From positions 53,144 through 117,143 of the forward strand of contig JANBVO010000068.1 in assembly GCA_030052745.1 (NCBI GenBank): DNA of 64,000 nt, given 5' to 3'. Shown here piece by piece: positions 11,704-22,467 of this stretch. Origin of the DNA: Pleurostoma richardsiae (lineage: Eukaryota > Ascomycota > Sordariomycetes > Calosphaeriales > Pleurostomataceae). How positions within the stretch are numbered: position 1 is the stretch's first letter; the number at the start of each line of letters is the position of its first letter. A program made the position numbers and the translations under genes. Under the pieces are notes generated by a model. That model was not told the DNA's origin, ran no database searches, and saw nothing but the letters and a program-made list of their open reading frames with translations.

Positions 11704-12714
11704 GCGCGCGTCTCTGTGGTACCCGTTCCGTTGCAGCGGTGTAGCTGGAGCGTCTGCTGGAGAGACGCGCCAGGGGATGTCAGCTGTGGATGTTCACAGC
11801 TGCCGGCCCTCTTCCCTCTTCTCCGACGTCCAAGTCAATGGCGCGGCGTTCTCAAGTCGCATCTGACCGCGAGGAGGCAGGATGCACGTCGTCAAACACG
11901 GTGCTGTTGGGGCTGGAGAAGGGGCCGTCTGTCTCGTGACCGATCGGCGCGATGTAGAGCCCCAGTGCAGGAGGAGGGCGTTATGAAAAGAGAACGGCGA
12001 GGACGATTGAGGAGCAACTAGAGAAGCGGGTGGCGGCGAGAGGAGGACGGCGAGGATGGGAAAGAACAGGCTCCGTCACGTCAAGGGTCGTAGTTCGTTT
12101 TGTCGCGTCGTGTCGTCGATGTCCCTCTGATCGACGATCGACCTGCTGGAGGCGATTCTTTTGACGTCTTTCGTCACTCGCCAGGTTGTAGACCCTTTTG
12201 CTCGCCCAAGTGCCGACGGGATCGCTGGAGCTCGTATGCTGTGCTGCCAAATGGTAAGTTGGACGTGGTTTGCGAGCTCTTCCTCCAAAGGTGGTCTCTG
12301 CGTTGCCGCCCAGCAAGGTCCATCCAATCAGAGCCTTCCATTGGCTGTCGATAGCTTGTTTGGGCCTGAGGCAGCGATACAGATCTGTCTCAGGGGCGTA
12401 ACGTTGAGCACGGACCACATGACAAGCGCGTCAACCAAGATACTTTAGGTACCTAGGTACTTACCTACCTGCCTAAGGTTAGTACCTACCTGTCTTATCT
12501 TTCTTGAGGGCCGACGGGGATAGCCTCAGGACGGCTACGCACGGCGGATGCGTTGAAGAGATATGATCGTATGGGCCCCGCCTGCAAGACTGAAGATCCC
12601 GTGCCTCTGCACAGCGCGCCCAGTCCACGGGCATCCCATAAAGCTTTGCACAGGGCCGTCAGTTCTGCACGTAGAATACACACACGTACAAACACGTGTG
12701 AGAACAGTAGCCCT
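11704..12714. other. striatin promoter and intergenic DNA
   Basis: About 1 kb upstream of striatin and downstream of RAD14. It holds CT-rich leader-like DNA and the TAGGTACCTA repeat block at 12447-12495. No gene seen. Confidence 0.5.
12447..12495. repeat. TAGGTACCTA-type intergenic repeat
   Basis: Overlapping TAGGTACCTAGGTA and TTACCTACCTGCC units form a near-palindromic block between genes, of the same kind as those at 5309 and 15790. Confidence 0.6.
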
Positions 12715-14105
12715 CTAGAACTCCAGCTCCTCGACCTCCATCCCGCATGAGTTGCACGTCTTCACTGTCATACCCTCCTCATTTTCCACCGCCCTGCCCC
12801 AGTCGTGTACATGTCTCCCACCCGATCCTACAGCGTCCCCGAACCTCGCAGCCGCACCACCGCCGCCCTCATCGCCAAAATCACCCCGGTTGCGGCGATA
12901 GGCTTCCGTGCGCGTCTTGCGCTTCAGGTCCAGTAGCTTTTCCTTGAATTTGGCCTCTTTGCGACGCTTCTTGTCGGTCTCGCGCCGCTCGAACTCGGCG
13001 TCCAGCGCCTCGGGCGACCCCCATTTGTGGTTGAAGGCATAGTCCTCCACCTGGTACCGCAGGAAGAGCATCATGTCGTGCCAGTGCGACTTGTGCGGGT
13101 TTGGCCGCGAGAGGTGCGGGAGCAGCTCCGTGTCTTTGAGCTCCGCTGCCGGCGATGTTAGCACCACCTAGATAAGCGGGAGAGACAACTAAGTCCGCCA
13201 TCCGCCTCTCTGGAACAGAAGTGAAGGGAGTTAGATGAGGAGGCTCACGTTCAGTAAGGAGGTAGTCCTCGCGACACTCCGTCTTCGTCAGCAGGCTGTA
13301 CTTTTCGGGATACTTCTCCTTGCATGCCGCGCACACGGCGCACCGCAGCACCTCCTCCCACACCCAGTCAATCTCGAGGCTGCCGCACTCCCTGCACTTC
13401 TTAGCCTCCTTTTCGTCGGCCAGTACGCTGAGACCAGGCTCGAATGGCCCCGCCTTCTGTCGCTGCAGCTTTCGGAGCAGCTGCAGGCGCTCCCACTCGC
13501 GCGCCGTCATATGCTTCGGCTTCTGGTCTGCCTCCGTCTGTCCTTGCCCGTGGACGTGCTGGGAGTCGGTCGACAGCGCCTTGTTCCAGGGGTCATCCTC
13601 CGTCGACAGGAACCCGCCCTTGGTGTCCGTCATCGCGCTGAAATTGTAGTCGACGTACTTGGTGAACTTGCGAGCTGGCCGGATCTCGGCCTCGCCGGCC
13701 TCGTCGCGCTTCTTCGCGGGGGAGCGCGCATCGCGGTTGCTGGCTGGCACCTCGCTGCCCGTGATGGAGTCAAAAGGGCGCTTTAGGACGTGGCCACCGC
13801 CCTTGCCGACCACACGGATCTCGTCTGTGTCAACGAACCCGGATGAGGATTTGTGGACAACGGGCTCAGTGCCAGAAGCGCGGGCGGCGGCTTCTTTCTG
13901 GTCGCGGAGGGCCTTGGAGCGTAGGCGGGACTCTTCCTAGAAGGCAAAGGAGCCACATCAGCTGATACCCAAGCAGGCACCGCGAAGAGCGGTGTATATT
14001 GGCGTGCAGACTTACGAGGCGCCGAGTGACCTCGGGCGTCGGCGGCGACACCGGTCTTCTTGGTAGTTGCGCAGCTTGCGCTGGTGGGGTTGACGCTCGC
14101 TGCAT
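12715..14105 (-). CDS. rad14: XPA/Rad14 nucleotide-excision repair protein
   Basis: Three exons (14105..14016, 13936..13249, 13145..12715) encode 402 residues. The XPA zinc finger is C211-x2-C214-x17-C232-x2-C235, exactly the family spacing. It is followed by Y-S-L-L-T-K-T-E-C and, across the second intron, by P-H-K-S-H-W-H-D-M-M-L-F-L-R, the DNA-binding XPA core. A basic helical region (R-R-E-T-D-K-K-R-R-K) follows. XPA/Rad14 verifies damage and organises the incision complex with TFIIH, RPA and ERCC1-XPF in the nucleus. The C-terminus adds a fungal extension with a C-x2-C near its end (C-N-S-C). The first exon starts at the only suitable ATG and encodes a Pro/Ala-rich leader. Confidence 0.95.
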
Positions 14106-14695
14106 GACGTAGAGGCGCCCACAGGACGGTTTTGATTCCCGCGGGGCGACTGAAGAGCAAAAGGTAGACCGCAACGACAGTTCTGCTGAGAAAAGAATTC
14201 GACCGGCTTGGGGGAAGGCGTGGGCGCTCCGGCTGAATCTGCCTAGGTAGGCAGGGAGTTTGGTAAGCCTAGGTTGCAGTCGGGAAGCGGAAGGATGACT
14301 CGCCGCAGCAAGGTGAAGGGGTGGCGGCAAAGAGCAGTCGCCGGCCTCCGACAAAGGTGCAACACACGGGACCTTAAGCAAATTGACACAGTGCCCGAGG
14401 CGACTAGGTATTCAAATAGAAGCGAAAATCATGACTTGATCACTTCTCTAAGGTGCTCTCACTGCAGTTCGCAGGAGGCCAATGGCCAGCGAGCTTTTCT
14501 CCCCAGTCTCGAACGACACCGAACACTCGCCACCACATCGTCCCCACCCACGTCCCGCCCACAGTGAACCCCCCTTTGCAATATACACAGTACGCTTACG
14601 AAACCCACGTCTATGTCTATTCGACGAATGTGGATTGACGAGCAGGACATGTCTGCTGTATCCTGCCTGTGAAGTGACCTCTCCTATCCAACTCC
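14106..14695. other. intergenic, RAD14 upstream region
   Basis: 590 bp between the RAD14 start and the stop of the PHO88 gene, both on the minus strand. It should hold the RAD14 promoter and the PHO88 3' region. No gene seen. Confidence 0.5.
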
Positions 14696-15514
14696 CTACT
14701 CGTCCTTGACACCGCCGCGACCGGCGCGCTCAGCGGCCTCAATGGCCTTCTTGTCGCTCTGGGCGGCGCCGCCCTGCAGGCTGCTCATGAAGCCGGCGGC
14801 CTGCTTGAAGGGGCGCTTGAGGTCCCCGGAAGCGGGCTTCCCGTAGAGGTGGATTTTGACCAGGTTGGACTCGAAGGCGGCCTTTACGGGGATGATGGAC
14901 TGGATCAGCAGTGGATTGGTGTACTTGAGGTACAGGTGCATGAAACCCATCATGGCGACGCCCATCATCTGCGACCGGAACATCTGCTTGAGCTGCGCCA
15001 TGTCGTACGCGTGCACAGTCGTCGTCACGAGCTTGGGCTCCTCGGCGGACCCCATCGGCGCCGGCTCGACGTACTTGAGCGTGGTCAGATCTGCAAGGAC
15101 TGAGCGTCAGCTGTGCTGCTTGCATTCAAGCAGTGGCGTCTGTGCCGGAGGGGCCACGGTGACAACAAGGGAACTAGGACGGCCCACCCTTCTTTTTGTC
15201 GATGACGGTCTTAAGGTAGAGGTAGATGCCGAGGATGATGAGGTTGCTCGTGACGTAGACCACGCGGCAGGCGTTGAGGACGTTGGGGTCGTCGAAGGGG
15301 ATCTTCTTGGCCACCTGCATCATTCCGAGAATGATGATAACATTCGTCCTAACCGACGAGACAGGTAGGAGGCAGGCGTTAGCGGACAGAACCTCGAGAG
15401 CGCTGCACGACCCAGGGGGGCCCTATGCGCAAGAGTGGCGCACACAGTGGCAGGAGGAACGTGGCCAATATCCGACTCGCAGAGAACTCACACTTGGGGG
15501 CTAATACCGGCCAT
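14696..15514 (-). CDS. pho88: Pho88/SND3-family ER membrane protein
   Basis: Three exons (15514..15492, 15348..15188, 15090..14696) encode 192 residues, the usual Pho88 length. The 23-nt first exon gives M-A-G-I-S-P-Q. The second supplies a membrane helix and M-M-Q-V-A-K-K-I-P-F. The third opens with D-L-T-T-L-K-Y-V-E-P-A-P-M and contains the conserved V-H-A-Y-D-M-A-Q-L-K-Q and M-M-G-F-M-H-L-Y-L-K. In yeast Pho88 was linked to phosphate transport and is the SND3 component of the SRP-independent ER targeting route. This copy should lie in the ER membrane. The C-terminal tail is charged and cytosolic-type. Confidence 0.95.
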
Positions 15515-15785
15515 CTTGCTCGGCGTCGTCGCTGTGGACGTGGAAGGCTAGAAAGGCTGGGGGAGCAGAAGACGGGGCGGGCCAAGAATCGTCGGAATAC
15601 GTCGATCGATCGGCTGCGGGCGCAAGATGCGTTGAGGTGGGAGTGAATTCTGCCGAAAGTCTGTTTCTCGTTTTGTTCGCGCACGATGGTGGAAATTGGC
15701 ATCAGCGGCGTGGTTTGTTGGCCGCGCCTACGTTTTTCCGTAACCTGCCTCCCTTAGTTGAACAAGAATACTGACGTTAACTTAA

Positions 15786-15842
15786 CTGCCTAGATATGTA
15801 CCTTACCTGCTTGCCAAGGTGGGTAGGTACCTACCGACCTGA
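15786..15842. repeat. TAGGTACCTA-type intergenic repeat
   Basis: Runs of ACCTTACCTGCC and GGGTAGGTACCTACC form an imperfect palindrome in the PHO88-AA8 promoter region; a further CCTAGGTACCTT lies at about 16145. Confidence 0.6.
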
Positions 15843-16160
15843 CCTAATACTTGAAGGCCTCGCTAGGGAGCAGTCTGTCAGTCAGTCAACTTTTCCGTCT
15901 TGAACCGAACATCTTTTTTGTCTTTTTTCTTTTTGGTTTTGCGTCTGCCGCTTCGCCACCTAGCAACTCGGCTTGATGCAAATTAGCCAAGCGGACTTCG
16001 GTGCGTGTCAAGGCCCCGTCGCGCCATTTCCTAAAAGGCAGGCCATCATATCGGAGCCCAACTGGCCTGCTAGCAAATCCTGCTAGGGCACGGTATGATA
16101 TGTACGCGGGTACCTCAGTGATCTTGGGTCCCTGCCTCCTTTCCCTAGGTACCTTAGAGC

Positions 16161-16177
16161 GGGGGGGGTGGGGGGGG
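16161..16177. other. G8-T-G8 tract, possible G-quadruplex
   Basis: Two runs of eight G separated by one T on the plus strand, followed by GGAGGTAGG. Such a tract can form an intramolecular quadruplex. It lies about 930 bp upstream of the AA8 gene. Confidence 0.5.
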
Positions 16178-17108
16178 TAAAGGAGGTAGGTAGCTCGAAT
16201 GCACGCCGGCGCCCCATCCTGTCATCTTGCACCCGGAGTCGAGTCGGGATTCATGCCTCGTTTCGTACGGTTTCCGCCCGGCGCGGCAGCTGACGCCTTG
16301 CTGCCGGCCGATGCTTGACACTCCGGAAGTATACCGTGACGGAACCCGCGGCCTTTCGGGTCCTATATGGTGTGTGCTCTACTGGACAGCTCCTCGTATG
16401 CCGAGTCTGGCGTCTTTTCGTAGCAACTGGAATCGCGCGAGGCTAACGGTGTCTGGGCAATCGGCCACTCTCACAACTTCACACAGGGGCCATCACCGAC
16501 GGTGTAGATTGCCACGCTGGTGCACCGGCCATTACCTATCAGACACTGCTGATTGGTGGCTTCCTGACTGTCCCCGAGTGTTCATTTACTCATAGCCCCT
16601 GTTGACGGACATCCGACGTGCTATATATGACTGCCGGCTTTAGCCTACAAGACGGAGCCTCTCCGCCTGGGAGAGGGAGGCAGGCACTTCCACAATTTCG
16701 CAGCTGTCTTCCCTTGTCGAGATCACCGACACACTCTTACCATCTGTCTGGTCTAGGTACTTGCAGCGCCTTGTGTCTCATCGTCGGAGTCGGCCGTGCG
16801 CTGCGTCACCCGACCAGGCTTGATGATTAGCCACAATTCCTTCCATGCCCGTCGCAAGTTCCATATTGAGTCCGAAATGAAGTCAAGGTCTACAACGTCC
16901 ATATCGCCGCGCGACCTTTGCCCAGGTGCCTGCTCCAGCTAGTGTGTGCCACTGGTCGAAGACGCCTCTCTGATGTCTAACCACTTCGCTTATCAGTCTG
17001 GGATATAAAGACAAGAGGCAACGACCAGACCTAAGCATAGACACGTCCTTCCCGCGCGAGGGATCCCCTGAACAGTCGTAATCGTACTCAAGTCCTCATT
17101 AGTACACA

Positions 17109-17863
17109 ATGCTCCACCTCAAGGCAGTACTTCTCGCCCTCGCAGCAGGCCAGCTCGGCATCGCCATCCCCTCTGGAACATCAGAGACGACAGCAGGGGC
17201 AACCACCAAATACTGTGACGTGTCGACGACCATCTGCTATGCGGAGTATACCAGTCCTGCCAACGTTATCTACCGGATCGCGCTTCCCGACACGGCCACG
17301 ACAGCGTCCCCTTTCGATATACTACTCCAGATCATCGCGCCCAGGACAGTCGGTTGGGCCGCAGTCGCATGGGGCGGCCAGATGGCCTACAATCCCCTGA
17401 CTGTCGCGTGGCCGAACGGGAACTCGACTATCGTATCTAGCAGGCGAGCCACGTAAGTCTCTATATCTCCAACATAGGGTCTCTGAGCTCTTGGCTTACC
17501 CGCGTCCTTCCCCGGCATAGCGGCCATATTCTTCCAGGAACATACCCAGGAGCAACCTACGCCACTCTTCCTGGATCCAAGACGAACGCGACGCATTGGC
17601 AACTTGACGTGCTATGCTCTGGATGCAGCCAGTGGACGGACCAGAATGGCAAGGCAGTGGCGCTCAATCCCGCCGGCACGTCCGTTCCGCTCGCCTACGG
17701 GTCGTCGGTTAGAGCTGTTACGGACCCGAGCAACAACGCCAGCCGCTTCTCGGCCCATGACTCGAAGGGAAGGTGGTTGCAAGACCTCAACAGTGCAAAG
17801 ATTGCAAACTTCACCAGCCTAGTACATGCGTACGCGAACGCCGTAGAGGTCAGCGCGACCTGA
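17109..17863 (+). CDS. Secreted stand-alone AA8 heme b cytochrome (CDH-cytochrome-like)
   Basis: Two exons, 17109..17452 and 17521..17863, encode 228 residues. Residues 1-19 are a signal peptide. The rest matches the cytochrome domain of cellobiose dehydrogenase (CAZy AA8): T-T-I-C-Y-A-E-Y, A-V-A-W-G-G-Q-M-A-Y-N-P-L, then A-T-L-P-G and T-H-W-Q-L. The axial heme ligands are probably M92 (G-G-Q-M) and H194 (S-A-H-D-S-K-G-R-W), about the spacing seen in cellobiose dehydrogenase. The flavin dehydrogenase domain, membrane helices and a cellulose-binding module are all absent. Such proteins are thought to pass electrons to lytic polysaccharide monooxygenases or iron outside the cell. The 68-bp intron joins cleanly at a Thr codon. 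Confidence 0.88.
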
Positions 17864-19978
17864 GTTGACCCTGGTTTTGCTTATTGGTAAACCTCTTGGC
17901 ACTTGGGGCAAGCCACTTGGTAATATAATACTAGTGGGGTTAGTACAAAGTTGGCGGTAGAAAGATGCAGTCATTTTACAGCTTTCATGTCCACACAATC
18001 CTGCCCGACACTCCACTACACCTTGATTGCTAAGGAATTGCAATCTTCACATATGTCTACCAACTGCCATTCCTCCCCTGAGGTGCCCATATCGAAAGTT
18101 CACTCTGGACACTGTCGGCCTCGTGGACCCCAACGGGAACTCTCTGCATATCTCCGTTGATGCGGACCGAGACGGACTGGGCAGGTTACGGACCTCTCGG
18201 TATTTATAGATCCAGTTCGCGCTGAGGTGGAGTAAAAGCCCGTCAAAAGACCACAAGGTCCTTTAGTATAGCCCAGTCACTTCTTAACCGTGCCTTTCAG
18301 GCAGCTTTTACGCTAGCAGTGTAACGTTCACCTCTCCGCACACCCCCCCTAACAACGGGGTCATCGAGAACCACTGCCTTGAACAAGACGAGGAGAGCGC
18401 CCTGGAATGGCGTTGGCAAATTATTTTTTGTATTTCAATGTCCCGCTGGCGGTAATGGCGACAAATCGTGAAGTCTTGTTAGAGTTCCTCTTTACGTTAG
18501 CCGAGGATCACCAAATTTTCTGGAGGCGATCTCGTTCCGACTTCCTTCATATATGCCTCCATGACAATACCATAGTAAGCCTGAGAATATCTTAAATCGG
18601 TATAAGAAACAGAGCAGGAGCAATTCTAAGGTATCTACCGATAAAGCCCGATACGGCACATATCCTCGGGCCGGATCCGCCATTGTCTGCAATAGCTTAC
18701 GAGCCCTCTCCAAACTGATAACGCCCGCCTAGACGGGATACCGTAATAACTCATCATTCCGAGATATTGAGCTGCGTATTTATAACGTGATATTCTGCAT
18801 TGATTCGTATAAGGCGATCTAAAACTTAATGTCTGCTTCGGCGTCGTCCGGCGCTGCTATTGCGGCGCTACCCCGAGGGGAGATCTCCGTAACTACTATC
18901 TTCACAGACGATTACAACTCCGTTTGATTGTAGTTTCTCGCATTAGAAGTGCTTATATAGGTAGTGCCACATCGTGTGAAGCGCTCACCAATGCCACCAT
19001 GTCTCCCGGATCTAGGGGACTCGCCTCGTTAGGAGCGCCTTCTAGACCCTAGACTTTTATACGTGTCTTTACCACTTCCTTAGACTCTTGTGTTAAGGTT
19101 GTTGCTCTGAATTTGTGGTAGAAGTTAAATTTGCCTCTCGAAGGCACGTAGATTAAAGAGCATTTGTCGTGCTTATGGTTGCTGGTAGGGCTTTTGTACC
19201 AAGCAACCGGTACAGCAGATTTTGAAGCCGTTGAACTTTGGAGATTGCGTGCTTCATGATTTATCCACCACAAATATACGATTTATCATAGTCGCGAACA
19301 TGGTCCAAGACCTTGCGTAGTCAACAATGACCGGGAGGATGCTCGTTACTAATCTACCGTGTCACCACCCCTTGATAGTCATCCGTTACCGTATACAAGA
19401 GCACTCAGATCCTGCACTCTGTCAGTCTGAGTCGTCTCAGACACAAGTGGCTGTAAATGTCATCAAATCATCAAAGCGGCTGTCACTGGGAAGTAGTATA
19501 CTCCTTTGTCTTGCATCAGTGATGGACGGGGCGTCTTAGAGCTCATACGCGTGACTTTGTGATTGCTGACTTTGGGAGTAATGATATTGCTAAACCAAAC
19601 TCGCCTTGCTTCCCAGTTGAATCCCTTCTGGTTGCCTATGACCATGCAAGTGAATCTGCCAGCCTAGCTTGCCCTTGCAATTCAAAGACCGAAACAGGCT
19701 GTCAGATCCCCAACAGTTTTCCAGGATCAACACAGTAAGCGAGTAAGCGACTGCGGCCGAAAGTCTGTTAGGCGAGTGGGTCTAAGTGAATCTGCCCACC
19801 TCGCTTGCTAACGCCAAGGGGGCCAAGCGCTTATCCATGGCAACCATACTGCTTGTAAACGATCTTAAATAAGACGTAAACTCTCTTGTTCGGTGGACCG
19901 TTCGACTCTACATTGTTTCACTTCCCTCGCCTATGCTTTGTTCCCCATTTGCAAAGTTCAAACTCCTGCGTTCGGAAT
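17864..19978. other. intergenic, no gene seen
   Basis: 2.1 kb without a convincing gene. Its only structure is two copies of a 25-bp element upstream of the methyltransferase (19648 and 19784). Short frames here have no domains. Confidence 0.5.
19648..19808. repeat. Pair of 25-bp direct repeats upstream of the methyltransferase
   Basis: Copies at 19648-19672 and 19784-19808 share AAGTGAATCTGCC and GCTTGC with three or four differences. The second is flanked by GGCGAGTGGG and CCCACCTCGC, giving a hairpin. They lie 171 and 307 bp before the start codon at 19979. Confidence 0.5.
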
Positions 19979-20713
19979 ATGGGTGCATCCGAGAGCAAAC
20001 CACCTCCGTCAGCGGCTGTGTACAACCCTTTACAACTCAAGCTATACGATTTCGTCGTGCTGCGCATCTCGAATGGATACGCGTGGCGCTGCAGTACTGA
20101 TGACGTTCTACTTCCCTTCTTCAGAGGCCGTCTCGCCGGTAGTAACAGGCATCTTGATGTCGGCGTAGGGAATGGTTTCTACCTGGTGAAGAGCAAGGAC
20201 GTGCTCTTTTCCATCAAGAACATCACCTTGATGGACGTCAACAAAAATGCCCTCGATGTTACGGCGAGCAGACTGGCTAGACTTGGGTTCCGCACTGATT
20301 CCGTCCTGCACGACGTCACAGAGCCGTGGTCCCGTCCGAACGACGCCCAGCCGTTCGACTCAATCTCACTCTTCTACTTGCTTCACTGTCTTCCTGGCCC
20401 TCTATCGGATAAGGCAGACAAAATTGCGGCCTCACTGAAAGCGCACCTGAACCGGGATAGCGGTGTCTTGTACGGAGCGACGATACTAGGCGACGAGGCA
20501 CGACACAATCTCTTTGGGAAGCTCTTGATGAGACTATGGAACAAGCTTGGGGTGTTTGGCAATCGCACGGATAAGGAGTCGGACCTTCAGGAAGCCTTGC
20601 AGAGGCATTTCAGTGAGGTAGAGGTGAGGCGAGAGGGAAGAGTTGCACTATTCACAGCGTCAAAGCCTATTGGAGGGGATTTCGGTTCGCCAAGAGCTGC
20701 ACAAACATCGTAG
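19979..20713 (+). CDS. SAM-dependent class I methyltransferase
   Basis: Single exon of 244 residues from the ATG at 19979. The frame is open further upstream but has no earlier ATG. Motif I is L-D-V-G-V-G-N-G-F (about residues 59-67), followed by an acidic motif II (L-M-D-V-N) and a post-motif strand I-S-L-F-Y-L-L-H-C-L. This is the arrangement of class I small-molecule methyltransferases. The closest look is to the group with a Y-N-P-L-Q-L-K-L-Y-D-F start, found near fungal secondary-metabolite genes. The protein begins M-G-A-S-E-S-K, which fits the N-myristoylation consensus. No other secondary-metabolism gene lies nearby, so the substrate is unknown. Confidence 0.8.
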   Translation: MGASESKPPPSAAVYNPLQLKLYDFVVLRISNGYAWRCSTDDVLLPFFRGRLAGSNRHLDVGVGNGFYLVKSKDVLFSIKNITLMDVNKNALDVTASRLARLGFRTDSVLHDVTEPWSRPNDAQPFDSISLFYLLHCLPGPLSDKADKIAASLKAHLNRDSGVLYGATILGDEARHNLFGKLLMRLWNKLGVFGNRTDKESDLQEALQRHFSEVEVRREGRVALFTASKPIGGDFGSPRAAQTS

Positions 20714-21088
20714 GTGGTATGGGATGGGAGGGGAGGGAGGTTGGAAGTCGATATGCGGATTTGACTACCTGATTAATATGGTGAGGCCATCATATGCTCT
20801 GTATCTGGCGTCGCAAGCCAATTTTATCCTTCTATGAGGCACGCAGGTCTCGCTGCCCCTACTATGCCCTGGCTGTGACTTGACTATGCTTCGCCTAATG
20901 TTAAGGTCTCTCAGGGACATCTTCGTCGACAGAAGGTTATGCTGCCATGACGCTTATGAAAGCAACTGTAATTCATAGATCAAAGCTATATCCTACGGCT
21001 TCTATAGCATATTCGGATGCTCTTTACGGACTACTAGTTGCGAATCCTGAGCAGTGTCGGTAAAGAGTGTCTTATATCCTCCTGGCAG
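20714..21088. other. intergenic, no gene seen
   Basis: 375 bp after the methyltransferase stop, presumably its 3' untranslated region and spacer. Nothing recognised. Confidence 0.45.
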
Positions 21089-21422
21089 CTAAGTACCATT
21101 GACCTCCGCAATCCGAATGGTTTGTTCCTCTTCTTCCTTGTCAATCAGTTCAATGTCTACGGCGGTGCGGTTCTGCTCGAGGTAAGATATCTTCCTCGTC
21201 TTTATGGTGGGAAAGACACCGTCTCCCTGTTTCAGGAGCCATGCCAAAGCCAACTGCGTGGTGGTATATAACCTTTTCTTTGCAAAGGTCCTGAAGACCT
21301 TGATTTGGGCGTCTCTATTCCTCTTTTGGAATAGAGGGAAGACAACCTAGCGCATTTCACTGGGCTCAATGGGTGCTTCCATGTTAGTTAGCCAAGGTGT
21401 CTGTCAGGACTTCGCGACCGAG
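21089..21422 (-). pseudogene. Aldo-keto reductase, C-terminal relic
   Basis: Read on the minus strand, two frames together give the C-terminal third of an aldo-keto reductase of the YakC type. First L-G-R-E-V-L-T is followed by a stop and a frame change. Then come I-E-P-S-E-M and T-T-Q-L-A-L-A-W-L-L-K-Q-G-D-G-V-F-P, ending in K-T-R-K-I-S-Y-L-E-Q-N and the stop at 21089. At least two in-frame stops and one frameshift break it, and I find no N-terminal half. It is a decayed NADPH-dependent reductase, not an active gene. Confidence 0.65.
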
Positions 21423-22467
21423 ACGGAGGGAGGGCGGGTGGCAGAAGAGAGGCGATGCTAAGCTCGCGGCGGGTAGAAAGTAAGCCTGTCCCTGCATTAC
21501 CTTTAAATCCGGGACAAAGCATGGAGTCTTATTGTCGACAGTGGTGAGTCTTCCAACCTTGCAATCCCGCCGGAGAGACGATCATATTTGAGAGACCTGT
21601 GTATTTCGTTTTACCGTCGGTGAGAGCAATTATACCAAGGTCGCTTACCTGGAGACCTTGCCTCACCTTTTCAGCTCAATCGTTAAATTAATCGTCTGCT
21701 CAATCAATGCTCCTTGTTATCACGACATGATGAATCCTATGAGTTCATCCCTCTCTGCATCCCCTGGACCGTGGATGCGACTTGTGTAGCGCGACTGCTG
21801 TAAATGTAGGAGGCCTAATAGACTGTGAAATACCTCATATTCCCATCTATTAACCCAATAATTGAATGAGAATCTTCGATCATGTTGGCACGTTGTTACA
21901 AAGATAGGTAATATAGGGAAGGTAGGGAAGGAATAAAAGGATTGGCTCATACATCCTCAAAGGAACTCTGAGGACCGGCTGCGGGGTGAATGGACGCAAC
22001 TTGTACTATGCCTAGCTTGTTAAGTACGGACAGTTTAGCACAACTCTCCAAATTATGCCAAATACGCTGGTTCTGGCCCTAGTCAAGAGGTTTGCTACTC
22101 TTCTCAGGCGTGGTAGGGCGAGCGAAGATGTAACAAGATACCGACGGGTTCTAAGGACAAGCCTCACCCACGCAAGGTACCCGTAGTTAAAGACCCGGTG
22201 GTGAGTCTTATTTGCACGCGGCATTTAGACCCGCATGATGACGTAAACGCCTTGCTAGATAGAGCCGCTCGCTCCTGTTCGTACCTAGTGGAGCAAAACA
22301 GACCAACTTCACCTCATCAAAGCACACCAGCACCAGCAGCCTCATCAAGACAATCGCTGCGGACCGGCACGCACTTGACGTACCCTATGCGTCTAGGCTG
22401 TTCCGGATTTACCAAAGTCCGGCGGTCTCTCATCATTATTCCATCTCACGCCCGACGTCACTTCACC
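21423..22467. other. intergenic and Nudix 5' region
   Basis: About 1 kb between the reductase relic and the Nudix start. The Nudix frame is open from 22198, but the part before 22387 lacks a plausible coding pattern. One copy of the CTCCGGYGGGA motif lies at 21565. Nothing else is supported. Confidence 0.45.
21565..21575 (-). promoter_or_regulatory. Isolated CTCCGGCGGGA motif
   Basis: The reverse complement of TCCCGCCGGAG matches the motif repeated in the promoters of the 25-36 kb sugar cluster. It lies about 140 bp upstream of the aldo-keto reductase relic, in the orientation of that relic. Confidence 0.35.

Larger units (their letters stand above)
15515..17108. other. divergent promoter region with G-tracts
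   Basis: 1.6 kb between the divergent PHO88 and AA8 genes. It contains TAGGTACC-type repeats and a G8-T-G8 run. Short plus-strand frames at 16227 and 16618 have no recognisable content. Confidence 0.5.
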
